The notes beneath the pieces are model-generated. The model did not search any database. It saw only the letters and a program-made list of their open reading frames with translations, and was not told where the DNA came from. A program made the position numbers and the translations under genes. From Hyphomicrobiales bacterium (GTDB lineage Bacteria > Pseudomonadota > Alphaproteobacteria > Rhizobiales > Rhizobiaceae): 64,000 nucleotides of DNA. The stretch lies in contig UCHV01000024.1 of assembly GCA_900472395.1 (NCBI GenBank), positions 124,001-188,000 of the forward strand, written 5' to 3'. This document shows, in pieces, positions 44,167 through 52,310 of this stretch; position 1 is the stretch's first letter, and every line of letters starts with the position of its first letter.

Positions 44167-44184
44167 GACAAAAATTGTTTTGTC
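44167..44184. promoter_or_regulatory. Palindrome GACAAAA-ATTG-TTTTGTC, candidate operator
   Basis: Perfect 7-base arms with a 4-base centre between the divergent gloA and dehydrogenase genes (44110-44248). Such symmetry fits a LacI/GalR- or TetR-like repressor. Related but less perfect repeats lie near the LacI gene (49406 and 50697). Confidence 0.45.
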
Positions 44185-44248
44185 CCGCCAATCAAAATTG
44201 CGGTAGAAAATAACAGCGATTTTGTCGCATTTTCAGGGAGGATGACTT

Positions 44249-45031
44249 ATGGATTTGACGGGCAAGACGGCGCTGGTGACGGGCGCTGGCTCGGGAATCG
44301 GCAAGGCTGCGGCACTGATGCTGGGAAAGCGTGGCGCCAGGGTTGCCGTGCTGAGCCGGACCGAGAGCGAGATCGTCAAGACGAAGGAAGAGATTGAAGA
44401 AGCGGGCGGCGAAGCGCTGGCGCTGACGGGGGATGTCAGCCATGAGGAGGTGATGAAGGACGCCGTCGAGCGGATCGCCTCCGCCTGGGGCAGGCTGGAC
44501 ATTGTCGTTGCCAATGCCGGCATCAATGGCGTGTGGGCGCCGATTGACGACCTGCAGCCGCAGGAATGGGACAAGACGATCGCCATTAACCTGCGCGGAA
44601 CCTATCTCACGCTTCATTATGTGGTTCCCCACCTCAAGGCTGCGGGGGGCGGGTCGATCGTGGTCGTATCTTCGATCAACGGGACCCGCACCTTCACGAC
44701 GGCAGGCGCCACGGCCTATGCGGCGACCAAGGCTGCGCAGCTTGCAATGGTCCAGCAATTGGCGCTTGAGCTCGGCAAGTCTAAAATCCGCATCAACGCC
44801 GTCTGCCCCGGCCTGATCGAGACCAACATTCCCGACAGCACCATCAAGCGCAACCAGGATGCCGCTCGCATTCCGGTGATCTGGCCGGAGGGTGACATTC
44901 CGATCACCGGCGGCAAGGCCGGTACCAGCGAGGACGTGGCTGAGATCATCGCTTTCCTGGCCTCGGACCATGCCCGTCACATTACCGGCTCGCCCGTGTG
45001 GATCGATGGTGGGCAAAGCCTCCTGCGATAG
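44249..45031 (+). CDS. Short-chain dehydrogenase/reductase
   Basis: A 260-residue classical SDR with GGGAGG about eight bases before the ATG. The cofactor motif is TGAGSGIGKAAALML, followed by NAGINGVWAP and the catalytic Ser in VVVSSINGT and Tyr-Lys in ATAYAATKAA. The C-terminal ending SDHARHITGSPVWIDGG is standard. Probably oxidises a polyol or sugar to a ketone or lactone; the substrate is unknown. It is followed by the convergent ATPase gene 23 bp away. Confidence 0.93.
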   Translation: MDLTGKTALVTGAGSGIGKAAALMLGKRGARVAVLSRTESEIVKTKEEIEEAGGEALALTGDVSHEEVMKDAVERIASAWGRLDIVVANAGINGVWAPIDDLQPQEWDKTIAINLRGTYLTLHYVVPHLKAAGGGSIVVVSSINGTRTFTTAGATAYAATKAAQLAMVQQLALELGKSKIRINAVCPGLIETNIPDSTIKRNQDAARIPVIWPEGDIPITGGKAGTSEDVAEIIAFLASDHARHITGSPVWIDGGQSLLR

Positions 45032-45054
45032 CCGCATCTTAGCGGCGGAGCGGG

Positions 45055-46140
45055 TCAAAGCCGCTCCCCCGCAGCATCGAACAGCGAAACCTGCGCCGGA
45101 TTGACATAGATCGGCATTGCCGTTCCGAGGTTCGGCGTGTGGTCGGATGTGGTGCGCAGCGAAAACGTCTCTCCCCCCAATGTGCCCCAGAGCAGGGTAT
45201 CGGGTCCCATAGGCTCATCGATGGTGAAGGTCGGTTCCAGGCTTTCCGTGTGCTGCGGCGAAGGCTGAAGCTGAGCCTGTTCCGGCCGGATGCCGAGTGT
45301 CGCAACCTGGCCGTCCGATACCGGATGCGTGAAGTCATAGCCGTTGAGGCCGATTTCGCCGCCGCCATCCAGTCTGAAGGCCAGCGCCTCATCGCGACGG
45401 ACAATCCGGCCAGAGAGGAAATTCATCTGCGGCGAGCCGACAAAACTCGCCACGAAACGATCGACGGGCCTCTGATAGATTTCCTTGGGGCTGGCCAATT
45501 GGCGGATGACGCCCTTGTGCATGACGGCGATGCGGTCCGCCAGCGTCAGTGCCTCGACCTGATCATGCGTCACGAAGATCATGGTGGAGCCGAGCGCCTT
45601 GTGCAGGCGCTTGATTTCGACGCGCAATTCGGTCCGCAGCTTGGCATCGAGATTGGAAAGCGGTTCGTCGAAGAGCAGAACGCTGGCATTGCGAACCAAA
45701 GCCCGGCCAATGGCGACACGCTGACGCTGTCCGCCGGACAATTGCGCCGGTTGCCGCTTCATCAGCGGCTCGATCTGCAGGATGCGGGCTGCATCGGCCA
45801 CGCGCCGGGCGATCTCGGCCTTGGGCATGCCGGACATTTTCAGGCCGAAGGAGAGATTGCCCTCGACGGTCAGTCGCGGATAGAGTGCGTAGGACTGGAA
45901 GACCATGCCTATTCCACGCTCGCTGGGCTCTGCCCAGGTGACGTTCCGGCCGCCGATGAAGACCTGTCCCTCGGTCAGGTCCAGCAGGCCGGCTATGGCG
46001 TTGAGAAGAGTGGATTTGCCGCAGCCCGAAGGGCCGAGCAGCACGATGAATTCTCCCTCCGCCACCTCAAGATTGAGGGTTTCTAGCACGTTGACTGCGC
46101 CAAAGGAGATTTTCAAGTTCCGCAGGGAAACGCTGGACAT
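45055..46140 (-). CDS. Sugar ABC transporter ATP-binding protein, UgpC/MalK type
   Basis: A 361-residue ATPase with Walker [10 protein letters not shown], signature [17 protein letters not shown], Walker [16 protein letters not shown], and switch FVTHDQVEALTLADR. The C-terminal TOBE-like domain includes FVGSPQMNFLSGRIVRRD. Last gene of the 45055-49292 operon. Confidence 0.94.
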   Translation of the reverse strand: MSSVSLRNLKISFGAVNVLETLNLEVAEGEFIVLLGPSGCGKSTLLNAIAGLLDLTEGQVFIGGRNVTWAEPSERGIGMVFQSYALYPRLTVEGNLSFGLKMSGMPKAEIARRVADAARILQIEPLMKRQPAQLSGGQRQRVAIGRALVRNASVLLFDEPLSNLDAKLRTELRVEIKRLHKALGSTMIFVTHDQVEALTLADRIAVMHKGVIRQLASPKEIYQRPVDRFVASFVGSPQMNFLSGRIVRRDEALAFRLDGGGEIGLNGYDFTHPVSDGQVATLGIRPEQAQLQPSPQHTESLEPTFTIDEPMGPDTLLWGTLGGETFSLRTTSDHTPNLGTAMPIYVNPAQVSLFDAAGERL

Positions 46141-46146
46141 GATGAC

Positions 46147-47043
46147 TTACCCTTTGACCGCGCCGGCGGCGATGCCGCGCACGAACCAGCGGCCTGAAAT
46201 GAAATAGATGATGAGGGGGACGGCAGCGGTCATGATCGTCGCCGCCATGTTGACGTTATAGGCGATCTCGCCCTCCGTCGGTGCCACGAGATTGGTCAGC
46301 TGCACGGTCATCGGACGGTTCGCGAGACCGCCAAAGGTCAAGCCCATGATGAAATCGTTCCAGATGCCGGTGACCTGCAGGATGACGGCGACGACCAGCA
46401 TCGGGATGGACATTGGCAGCATGAGGCGGAAGAAGATCGAAAAGAACTTTCCGCCATCGACGCGCGCCGCCTTGAACAGATCGATCGGTATCCCTGCGTA
46501 ATAGTTTCGGAATAGCAGCGTCATCACCGGCAGGCCGAAGATCACATGGGTCAGCACCAGGGCGTAGATCGTGCTGAACAGGCCGGTCGCCGAATAGATG
46601 CGCACCAACGGATAGATGAAGACCTGATACGGCAGGAAAGCGCCGAGGAGCAGCGCGGCAAACAACAGATTGGCGCCGCGGGCCCGCCAGAAGGAAAGGG
46701 CATAGCCGGTGATCGCGCCGATCAGGATCGATGCGATGACGGAGGGGATCAGGATCTTCACCGAGATCCAGAAACCGGGACTGATGCCGCGGCAATCAAG
46801 GCCGGTGCAGGCGCTTGACCAAGCCCGGATCCAGGGCTCGAATGTCACGGCCGAGGGCAGGGCAAAGAGCCCGCCTTCCCGGATTTCCGCCATCGGCTTC
46901 ACCGAGGTTACGAGCATGACGTAAAGCGGCAGAAGGAAGAAGAGGGCCGATATCAGCAGGAAGGCATAGATCCCGAGGCGGGCCGGACCGATGCGTCTGG
47001 GGGCAGGTCCGCTTGGACCCTCGCTTGTGTGGTGCGTGGTCAT
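46147..47043 (-). CDS. Carbohydrate ABC transporter permease, MalG/GtsC-like
   Basis: A 298-residue permease; the ATG at 47043 is four bases beyond the upstream stop. The EAA loop is FKAARVDGGKFFSIFFRLML, and the C-terminus SGRWFVRGIAAGAVKG is typical. The large periplasmic segment with CTGLDCRGISPGF is characteristic of glucose/mannose-type permeases. Confidence 0.92.
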   Translation of the reverse strand: MTTHHTSEGPSGPAPRRIGPARLGIYAFLLISALFFLLPLYVMLVTSVKPMAEIREGGLFALPSAVTFEPWIRAWSSACTGLDCRGISPGFWISVKILIPSVIASILIGAITGYALSFWRARGANLLFAALLLGAFLPYQVFIYPLVRIYSATGLFSTIYALVLTHVIFGLPVMTLLFRNYYAGIPIDLFKAARVDGGKFFSIFFRLMLPMSIPMLVVAVILQVTGIWNDFIMGLTFGGLANRPMTVQLTNLVAPTEGEIAYNVNMAATIMTAAVPLIIYFISGRWFVRGIAAGAVKG

Positions 47044-47047
47044 CGGC

Positions 47048-47929
47048 TCATCCCTTCGGCGTCTGGCGGCGGAAATATTCCGCATAGAGCCAGGGCGTCA
47101 GCACGCAGAGAACCGTGACGAGAAGCGTGGTCGCGGCTGCGGTGGCAAGGCCGATGTTCTGGCGCTGGAAGAGGTAATCCATGACGAATTTTGCCGGAAC
47201 GTCGGAGGAGAAGCCGGGGCCGCCGCCGGTCAGCACCAGCACCAGGTCGTAGAGTTTGACGACGCCGAGCGACAGGAGGACCGTCGCACTGATGAAGCTC
47301 GGCCGCAGGACCGGAATGACGATGTGCAGGTAGAAGCGCCAGGGTTTGATCCCGTCGATGCGGGACGCCTTCCACAGATCCGGATCGATGCCGCGCAGAC
47401 CCGCCAGCATGATGGCCATGACCAGCCCCGCGGCATGCCAGACGCCGGCGAGCACGACACAATAGATCGCGGTGTCCTGTCCAACGATCCAATCGAAGCG
47501 GAAGCTCTCGAAGCCCCAGCCCCGAACGGTCTTTTCAATTCCGAGCGTCGGGTTGAGGATCCACTGCCAGACAAGGCCGGTGACGATGAAGCTCATCGCA
47601 TAGGGATAGAGAATGACGGTGCGCAGCACGCCTTCTGCCCGGACCCGCTGGTCAATGGCAACCGCGAGCAGAAAGCCCAGCACGAGCGAGATGCCGATCA
47701 TCAGAACGCCGAACATCACCATGTTCTGTATGGATGTGAGCCAGCGATCTGTGGCGAACAGGCGGATATACTGGTTCACCCCGGCAAAGCGGGCTGCCGG
47801 GAGCATGCGCGAATCCGTGAACGAAATGCCTACCGTCCAGATCATCGTGCCGAGATAGGCGAAGACAACGATCAGGATGGCGGGCATCAGGCCGACATAG
47901 ACGCTCCAGCGGATAGGTCGCTGCTTCAT
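47048..47929 (-). CDS. Carbohydrate ABC transporter permease, MalF/GtsB-like
   Basis: A 293-residue permease starting MKQRPIRWSVYVGLMPAILI. The ATG at 47929 is chosen because upstream in-frame codons run through the hairpin and lack a ribosome site; 47983 is an alternative. The EAA loop is WKASRIDGIKPWRFYLHIVI, then GGGPGFSSDVPAKFVMDYLF. Confidence 0.9.
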   Translation of the reverse strand: MKQRPIRWSVYVGLMPAILIVVFAYLGTMIWTVGISFTDSRMLPAARFAGVNQYIRLFATDRWLTSIQNMVMFGVLMIGISLVLGFLLAVAIDQRVRAEGVLRTVILYPYAMSFIVTGLVWQWILNPTLGIEKTVRGWGFESFRFDWIVGQDTAIYCVVLAGVWHAAGLVMAIMLAGLRGIDPDLWKASRIDGIKPWRFYLHIVIPVLRPSFISATVLLSLGVVKLYDLVLVLTGGGPGFSSDVPAKFVMDYLFQRQNIGLATAAATTLLVTVLCVLTPWLYAEYFRRQTPKG

Positions 47930-48023
47930 GGTGGTTCCGTGCTCTGCTTTGGGTGCCGGGCGGTGAGAGGCGGTGAGAGGCATCTGCCAAACGCCTTGGA
48001 GGCGGGTGCCAAACGGGGTTTGA

Positions 48024-48042
48024 GGCGGCAGAGACTGCCGCC
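48024..48042 (-). terminator. Stem-loop after binding-protein gene
   Basis: GGCGGCAG and CTGCCGCC form an 8-bp perfect stem with a 3-base loop nine bases after the binding-protein stop. No T tract follows on the minus strand. It is likely an mRNA-stabilising or attenuating hairpin between the receptor and permease genes. Confidence 0.6.
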
Positions 48043-48050
48043 CCGCCAGG

Positions 48051-49292
48051 TTAATCCTGGAATTGCTCAAGCACGGCGGCGTATTTCTGCGCAAACTCTT
48101 CCGGGGTCTGCGAGGGGGTCGCCCAATACTGCACGACGACATCGGCCAGTGAGTTCAGCATGTCCGCACCGGCCAGCCAGTCCGGGCCTGCCAATTGTTT
48201 GCTCGGATCTTTCAGAACCTCAAGTCCGATCTTGGAGCAAGCGTCGAGGCCGGATGTGTCGACATCGTTGCGGACAGGCATGGAGCCCTTCAAATTGTTG
48301 AAGTTTACCTGAACATCCTTGTCGAGCATGATCTTCGCCATCAGCGCCTGCGACTGAGACGCGGCTTCCGAGCTCACTTTCGGCATGATGAAGACGTTCG
48401 AGTCCATCAGAAAATTCTGCTCGCCAAGGCCCAGCACACAGCCGTAATCCTTGCCGGCGACCCAGCCTGCTGCGGAAAATTCACCCTTTTCCCAGTCGCC
48501 CATGATGTGCATGGCGGCCTTGCCGGTAATCACCATGGAGGCCGCCTCGTTGAAGGAGCGGTTGGGCGTGCCGGGATCGGTATAGCTGCGGATCTTGGCA
48601 TAGACTTCCGCAACGCGCTTGAATTCCGGCGTCTCGGTGGCCTCCGGCTTCTTGTCGCGGAAGATCGAGAGGTAGAGTTCGCGTCCACCAGCCCCCGCCA
48701 GCACGCCGTTGAAGAGTTGGTGTTGCTGCCAGGGTTGAGCACCGAAGGCCAGGGCAATCACGCCGCCTGCCTTGAATGTGTCGGCTGCCGCGAAGAAGTC
48801 TTCCCAGGTCTTCGGCTCCTGAACCTTGAACTTCTCGAACAGTGCCTTGTTGTACCACAGCCAGTTCGGCGTCTGGAGATTGACTGGCACCGCATAGATG
48901 TGGCCGTCGCGGCTGACTGCCTCCAGCACATCGGCAGGCAGCACCTGTTTCCAATTCTCCGCGCTGCCGACATCGTCCAGGTTGCGCAGCAGGCCGGCAT
49001 CGGCCAATTCGCCGAATTGCTTGCCGGCATTCATCATCATCACCGTCGGCGGGTTTCCGCCGACAATGCGGTTGATGCCCGTCGGCTTTGCGACATCGCC
49101 ATTGACAATGGCATTGTCCACCCATTGGCCGCCTGCGGCATTGAAGGCGTCGGCAAACACTTTGACGGCTTTCGACTGCGCTTCCGTGGTCCACCAATGC
49201 AGGACCTCGGTCTTCTCGGCAGCCATGGCCGGTTGGATCAGCGCAAGCATCAGGCCGGTAGCGCGCCATAGGCTGCGGTACTTCTTCGACAT
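48051..49292 (-). CDS. Sugar ABC transporter substrate-binding protein, glucose/mannose type
   Basis: A 413-residue receptor of the family 1 type. The signal peptide is MSKKYRSLWRATGLMLALIQ, cleaved after AMAA. EVLHWWTTEAQSKAVKVFAD, NPPTVMMMNAGKQFGELADA, PVNLQTPNWLWYNKALFEKF and LAFGAQPWQQHQLFNGVLAG match the GtsA-like glucose/mannose-binding group. It is the first gene of the operon. Candidate operators lie upstream at 49406-49422 and 49464-49477. Confidence 0.88.
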   Translation of the reverse strand: MSKKYRSLWRATGLMLALIQPAMAAEKTEVLHWWTTEAQSKAVKVFADAFNAAGGQWVDNAIVNGDVAKPTGINRIVGGNPPTVMMMNAGKQFGELADAGLLRNLDDVGSAENWKQVLPADVLEAVSRDGHIYAVPVNLQTPNWLWYNKALFEKFKVQEPKTWEDFFAAADTFKAGGVIALAFGAQPWQQHQLFNGVLAGAGGRELYLSIFRDKKPEATETPEFKRVAEVYAKIRSYTDPGTPNRSFNEAASMVITGKAAMHIMGDWEKGEFSAAGWVAGKDYGCVLGLGEQNFLMDSNVFIMPKVSSEAASQSQALMAKIMLDKDVQVNFNNLKGSMPVRNDVDTSGLDACSKIGLEVLKDPSKQLAGPDWLAGADMLNSLADVVVQYWATPSQTPEEFAQKYAAVLEQFQD

Positions 49293-49405
49293 TGTGATCT
49301 CCTCCCGAAATCGTACGGCCGGGGTTCCTCCTCCCCGTCCATCCCCAGCTTAGTTTTGCCCTAATCCATCCGTCAACATGAAACGCAAAAAGTTGCGGCT
49401 TAAGA

Positions 49406-49422
49406 CAAACAAAATTAGTTTG
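49406..49422. promoter_or_regulatory. Candidate repressor site CAAAC-N7-GTTTG
   Basis: Short inverted repeat 114 bp upstream of the receptor start, in the gap 49293-49596 that has no gene. Resembles, but does not match, the palindrome at 44167. Confidence 0.3.
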
Positions 49423-49463
49423 CCAAATACAGGGGCATGCGCTTCCGGTGCACCGTGCGTGTA

Positions 49464-49477
49464 ATTCAAATATGAAC
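49464..49477. promoter_or_regulatory. Candidate IclR-type operator ATTCAAATATGAAC
   Basis: Twelve of 14 positions agree with GTTCAAATGTGAAC at 38484. It lies upstream of the glucose/mannose-type operon and near the 3' end of LacI, so the IclR protein may co-regulate this importer. Confidence 0.5.
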
Positions 49478-49596
49478 CACATCAGTTCCTATTTAAGATT
49501 CCATTGCGCAGTGGCAATGTCAAGGCGCAAGGTGGTGCTTGGTGAGGAGAATGCGGGCAATCAAGAGCACGGCGATCCGCCTGCGCCTTGCGCCCC

Positions 49597-50625
49597 CTAT
49601 TTCGCCGGGGGGCTGACGCGGGAAAGCCAGCTCGATGCACTGCGAGGGCCGGTCGATTCGCGCTGGATGATTTCTGATACGAGCGCAAGGCGCACAGGCG
49701 GCCGACCTCTTGCTTCGATGCTGGCGGTCCGATCATAGATGCAGCGGACCATAGCCGCGCCCATCTCCACTTGGGGCGTACGTACAGTCGTCAGCCTCGG
49801 CGCGACGTGCATGGCGGATGCGAAATCGTTAAATCCCACCACGGAAATGTCCTCCGGGATACGGATACCCAGGCGCAGCAACTCGGAAACAACCGCAATG
49901 GCAATGCCGTCATGGGCGCAGAAAAGCGCTGTCGGCTCATGATCCTTGCCGATATAGTCGAGAAAGGCGCTCCTGAATCCTTCGTTCTCTTCGAAGACGA
50001 TGTCATCCACCACGCTGTCCTGCACTGTGGCGGCGCCGTCGCGGAACCCGCGGAAACGCTCGACGCGGCCCATCGGCGTGGCGCTGCCATGCACGAAGGC
50101 CATGCGGCGGTGGCCGAGCTTCAGCAGCATCTGGGCCACGCCGAAACCGGACTCCCAATCTGCGCCGACGACCTGGTCTATGTGCTCCATGGGCGCGGCA
50201 TAACTTGCGCAAACCACGGGCAGCCCGGTTTTCGATGCGAGGGCGGACCATTCGGATGGGCGTGGAACGGCGAGAATGATGCCGACGACCGATGGGTCGA
50301 GTTGCGTGGTGTCGTTGAGATGCCGTGCCTGCCTCGGCAGAATGGAGAGACCGAGCCGCTCCCCCTCCTGTTCGGCGCCGTGCATGATGTTCAGCCATAA
50401 TTCGCTGCTGACCGGATCGATCTCCTGGCGCATGAAGAGAATGTTTCCGGCCGGCGGAGCGATCTCCTGTCCGAGCCGGTATCCCATGGCATGGGCGGCG
50501 CGGATAACCCGGCTGCGGGTTGCCTCTCCCACGCCGGGCTTGCCCGACAGGGCGCGCGAGACGGAAAACTTGGACAGGCCGAGGCTGTCGGCAAGATCTT
50601 GAATTGTTATGCGTTTCGACGCCAT
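49597..50625 (-). CDS. LacI-family transcriptional regulator
   Basis: A 342-residue repressor starting MASKRITIQDLADSLGLSKF, with AAGGTGG as a ribosome site. The helix-turn-helix and hinge (residues about 4-55: SVSRALSGKPGVGEATRSRV, AAHAMGYRLG) precede the periplasmic-binding-like ligand domain (LPVVCASYAAPMEHIDQVVG, GHRRMAFVHGSATPMGRVER, PEDISVVGFNDFASAMHVAP). It is divergent from the Rieske-DhaKL operon and very likely represses it. Confidence 0.93.
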   Translation of the reverse strand: MASKRITIQDLADSLGLSKFSVSRALSGKPGVGEATRSRVIRAAHAMGYRLGQEIAPPAGNILFMRQEIDPVSSELWLNIMHGAEQEGERLGLSILPRQARHLNDTTQLDPSVVGIILAVPRPSEWSALASKTGLPVVCASYAAPMEHIDQVVGADWESGFGVAQMLLKLGHRRMAFVHGSATPMGRVERFRGFRDGAATVQDSVVDDIVFEENEGFRSAFLDYIGKDHEPTALFCAHDGIAIAVVSELLRLGIRIPEDISVVGFNDFASAMHVAPRLTTVRTPQVEMGAAMVRCIYDRTASIEARGRPPVRLALVSEIIQRESTGPRSASSWLSRVSPPAK

Positions 50626-50696
50626 TTGCACCCACCTTCTGCCCTACATCGTTGTGACGCAGGAGCACCTTCTCGTCAAGTGTTGCGGCAATTTAC

Positions 50697-50722
50697 AAAA
50701 CAATATTGCGCTTGGTTGTTTT
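50697..50722. promoter_or_regulatory. Candidate LacI-side operator AAAACAA-N12-TTGTTTT
   Basis: Inverted 7-base arms at 50697-50703 and 50716-50722 in the divergent promoter region between LacI and the Rieske operon. The inner ACAATATTG is also near-palindromic. Confidence 0.4.
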
Positions 50723-50760
50723 CGATGTTAGCTTCCAGCCTAACAAACGGGAGGAGCCGG

Positions 50761-50796
50761 ATGACGAGGGAGGAGACCTCGTGTTGTCCGGGATAG
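50761..50796 (+). CDS. Possible 11-residue leader peptide
   Basis: ATG at 50761 with GGGAGGAG five bases upstream encodes MTREETSCCPG and stops at 50794-50796, four bases before the TTG start of the Rieske gene. It holds two adjacent Cys codons. It may be a coupling leader or chance; expression is unproven. Confidence 0.35.
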   Translation: MTREETSCCPG

Positions 50797-50800
50797 TCAC

Positions 50801-51211
50801 TTGGCAAAACATGTCGTGGCCGCTTTGGCGGAGATCCCTCCGGGGTCGCGAAAGCTCGTGCATGTCGAAGGTCGCGCGATAGCTGTCTTCAACGTGAACG
50901 GGGAACTCTTCGGAATTTCAGATGCCTGTCCGCACCAGGGCGGAAGCCTGGCTTCAGGAGCGACAGTCGGAATGACGACATCCGGCGAGCCGGGGACTTT
51001 CTGTCATTCCCGGCCGGGAGAATTCGTCCGCTGCCCTTGGCACAGCTGGGAATTCGACCTGCGAACCGGTCAATCATGGTGCGATCCGCGGCGATTCCGC
51101 ACCAGGCCCTACGAATTGAGCGTCGAGCCCGGATCGTCCGTGCCCGGGCCATACAAGGCAGAAACCTTCGGCGTCACCGTTGAAGACCGATACATCGTCG
51201 TCGAGCTCTAG
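50801..51211 (+). CDS. Rieske [2Fe-2S] protein
   Basis: A 136-residue small Rieske protein, probably an electron-transfer ferredoxin in the cytoplasm. The start is a TTG at 50801 with GGGATAG upstream. The cluster ligands are in CPHQGGSL and CPWHSWEFDL. Between the two pairs there are 32 residues (versus the usual 15-17), including TTSGEPGTFCHSRPGEF, which has another Cys-His pair. C-terminal TFGVTVEDRYIVVE completes the fold. No oxygenase alpha subunit is present in the window, so its redox partner is open. It heads the operon that runs to 60757. Confidence 0.88.
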   Translation: MAKHVVAALAEIPPGSRKLVHVEGRAIAVFNVNGELFGISDACPHQGGSLASGATVGMTTSGEPGTFCHSRPGEFVRCPWHSWEFDLRTGQSWCDPRRFRTRPYELSVEPGSSVPGPYKAETFGVTVEDRYIVVEL

Positions 51212-51245
51212 GCTCGCGACGCAAGCCGGAAGGAGGAGGTCCGTC

Positions 51246-52310
51246 TTGTCAGCTTCACATGCGATCGATTGCGATATCCATCCAGGCGTCCCGAGTATAA
51301 AGGCGCTCCTGCCCTATATGAGCGATTATTGGCGCGAAGCCTTCGTGGCACGCGGCCAGGACAATTTCCAGCCAGCCAGCTATCTGCCGAATTCACCGCT
51401 CGCCTGCCGTACGGACTGGCGCGACGGCGACACGATTGCCGGCAGCAATTTCGATCTCCTGCAGAAGCATGCGCTCGATGGTTTCGGTTCGAGCCTGGCC
51501 ATCTGCAATGTCCTCTATGGGGGCTCCTTCTCGATCAGTGAAACCATGGGGCAGGCGATCTGCTCGGCCGTCAATGACTGGGTGAAGGCGCAGTGGCTGG
51601 ATCGCGATCCGCGGCTGAGAGCCTCCATCGTCGTGCCGACGCAGAATCCGGCGCTCGCAGTCGAGGAGATCGAGCGGTTGGCGGATGATCACCGCTTCGT
51701 GCAGGTCCTCATGCCGGTCGGGCTCGAAACCATGCTTGGCAAGCAGCATTACTGGCCCATCTTCGAAGCGGCAGCGCGCCACGATCTGCCGATCGGCCTG
51801 CATGCCGGCAGCCTGTACCGCTATGCGCCGACCACCAATGGCTGGCCGAGCCATTACCTGCAGGATTATGTCAGCAACACCCACGCCTTCGAGAGCCAGT
51901 TGCTGAGCCTCATTGCGCAGGGCGTCTTCCTCAAATTCCCGAGGCTGAAGATGGTGCTGATCGAAAGCGGCGTGACCTGGCTGCCGGGCTTTCTGTGGCG
52001 GGCGCGCAAGACCTGGCGCGCCGTCCGACCCGAAGTGCCGTGGGTCAACGAATCCCCGATCGATATTGTGCGCCGCCATGTCAGATTGACGGCACAGCCG
52101 ATAGACGGACCGTCCGATCCCGCAATCCTCGAGCGCGTGCTGAACCAGATCGGCTCGGAAGACATGCTGCTGTTTGCATCCGACTATCCGCATTGGCAGT
52201 TCGACGGCGATCAGGTTATCGCCGCCGGTGTGCCGGAGCGCGTTCGGACCAAGATGATGCACGACAATCCGCTCGCCACCTATCCACGTTTGCGGGAGAC
52301 GTTGCAATGA
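51246..52310 (+). CDS. Amidohydrolase-family protein (AMDH2/ACMSD-like), first of a pair
   Basis: A 354-residue TIM-barrel metal hydrolase or decarboxylase. The TTG at 51246 follows GGAGGAGG; the protein opens LSASHAIDCDIHPGVPSIKA, with the D-x-D-x-H metal motif (DCDIHP). Further metal and catalytic candidates are His in PIGLHAGSLYRYAP and Asp in LFASDYPHWQFDGD, the usual AMDH2 end motif. It is a paralogue of the next gene. The shared context with a Rieske protein suggests a catabolic ring or side-chain step, but the substrate is unknown. Confidence 0.88.
   Translation: MSASHAIDCDIHPGVPSIKALLPYMSDYWREAFVARGQDNFQPASYLPNSPLACRTDWRDGDTIAGSNFDLLQKHALDGFGSSLAICNVLYGGSFSISETMGQAICSAVNDWVKAQWLDRDPRLRASIVVPTQNPALAVEEIERLADDHRFVQVLMPVGLETMLGKQHYWPIFEAAARHDLPIGLHAGSLYRYAPTTNGWPSHYLQDYVSNTHAFESQLLSLIAQGVFLKFPRLKMVLIESGVTWLPGFLWRARKTWRAVRPEVPWVNESPIDIVRRHVRLTAQPIDGPSDPAILERVLNQIGSEDMLLFASDYPHWQFDGDQVIAAGVPERVRTKMMHDNPLATYPRLRETLQ

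Noticed and set aside
46991-48301. Open frame of 436 codons on the plus strand
   Set aside because: Antisense to permease and receptor genes of the glucose/mannose-type operon.
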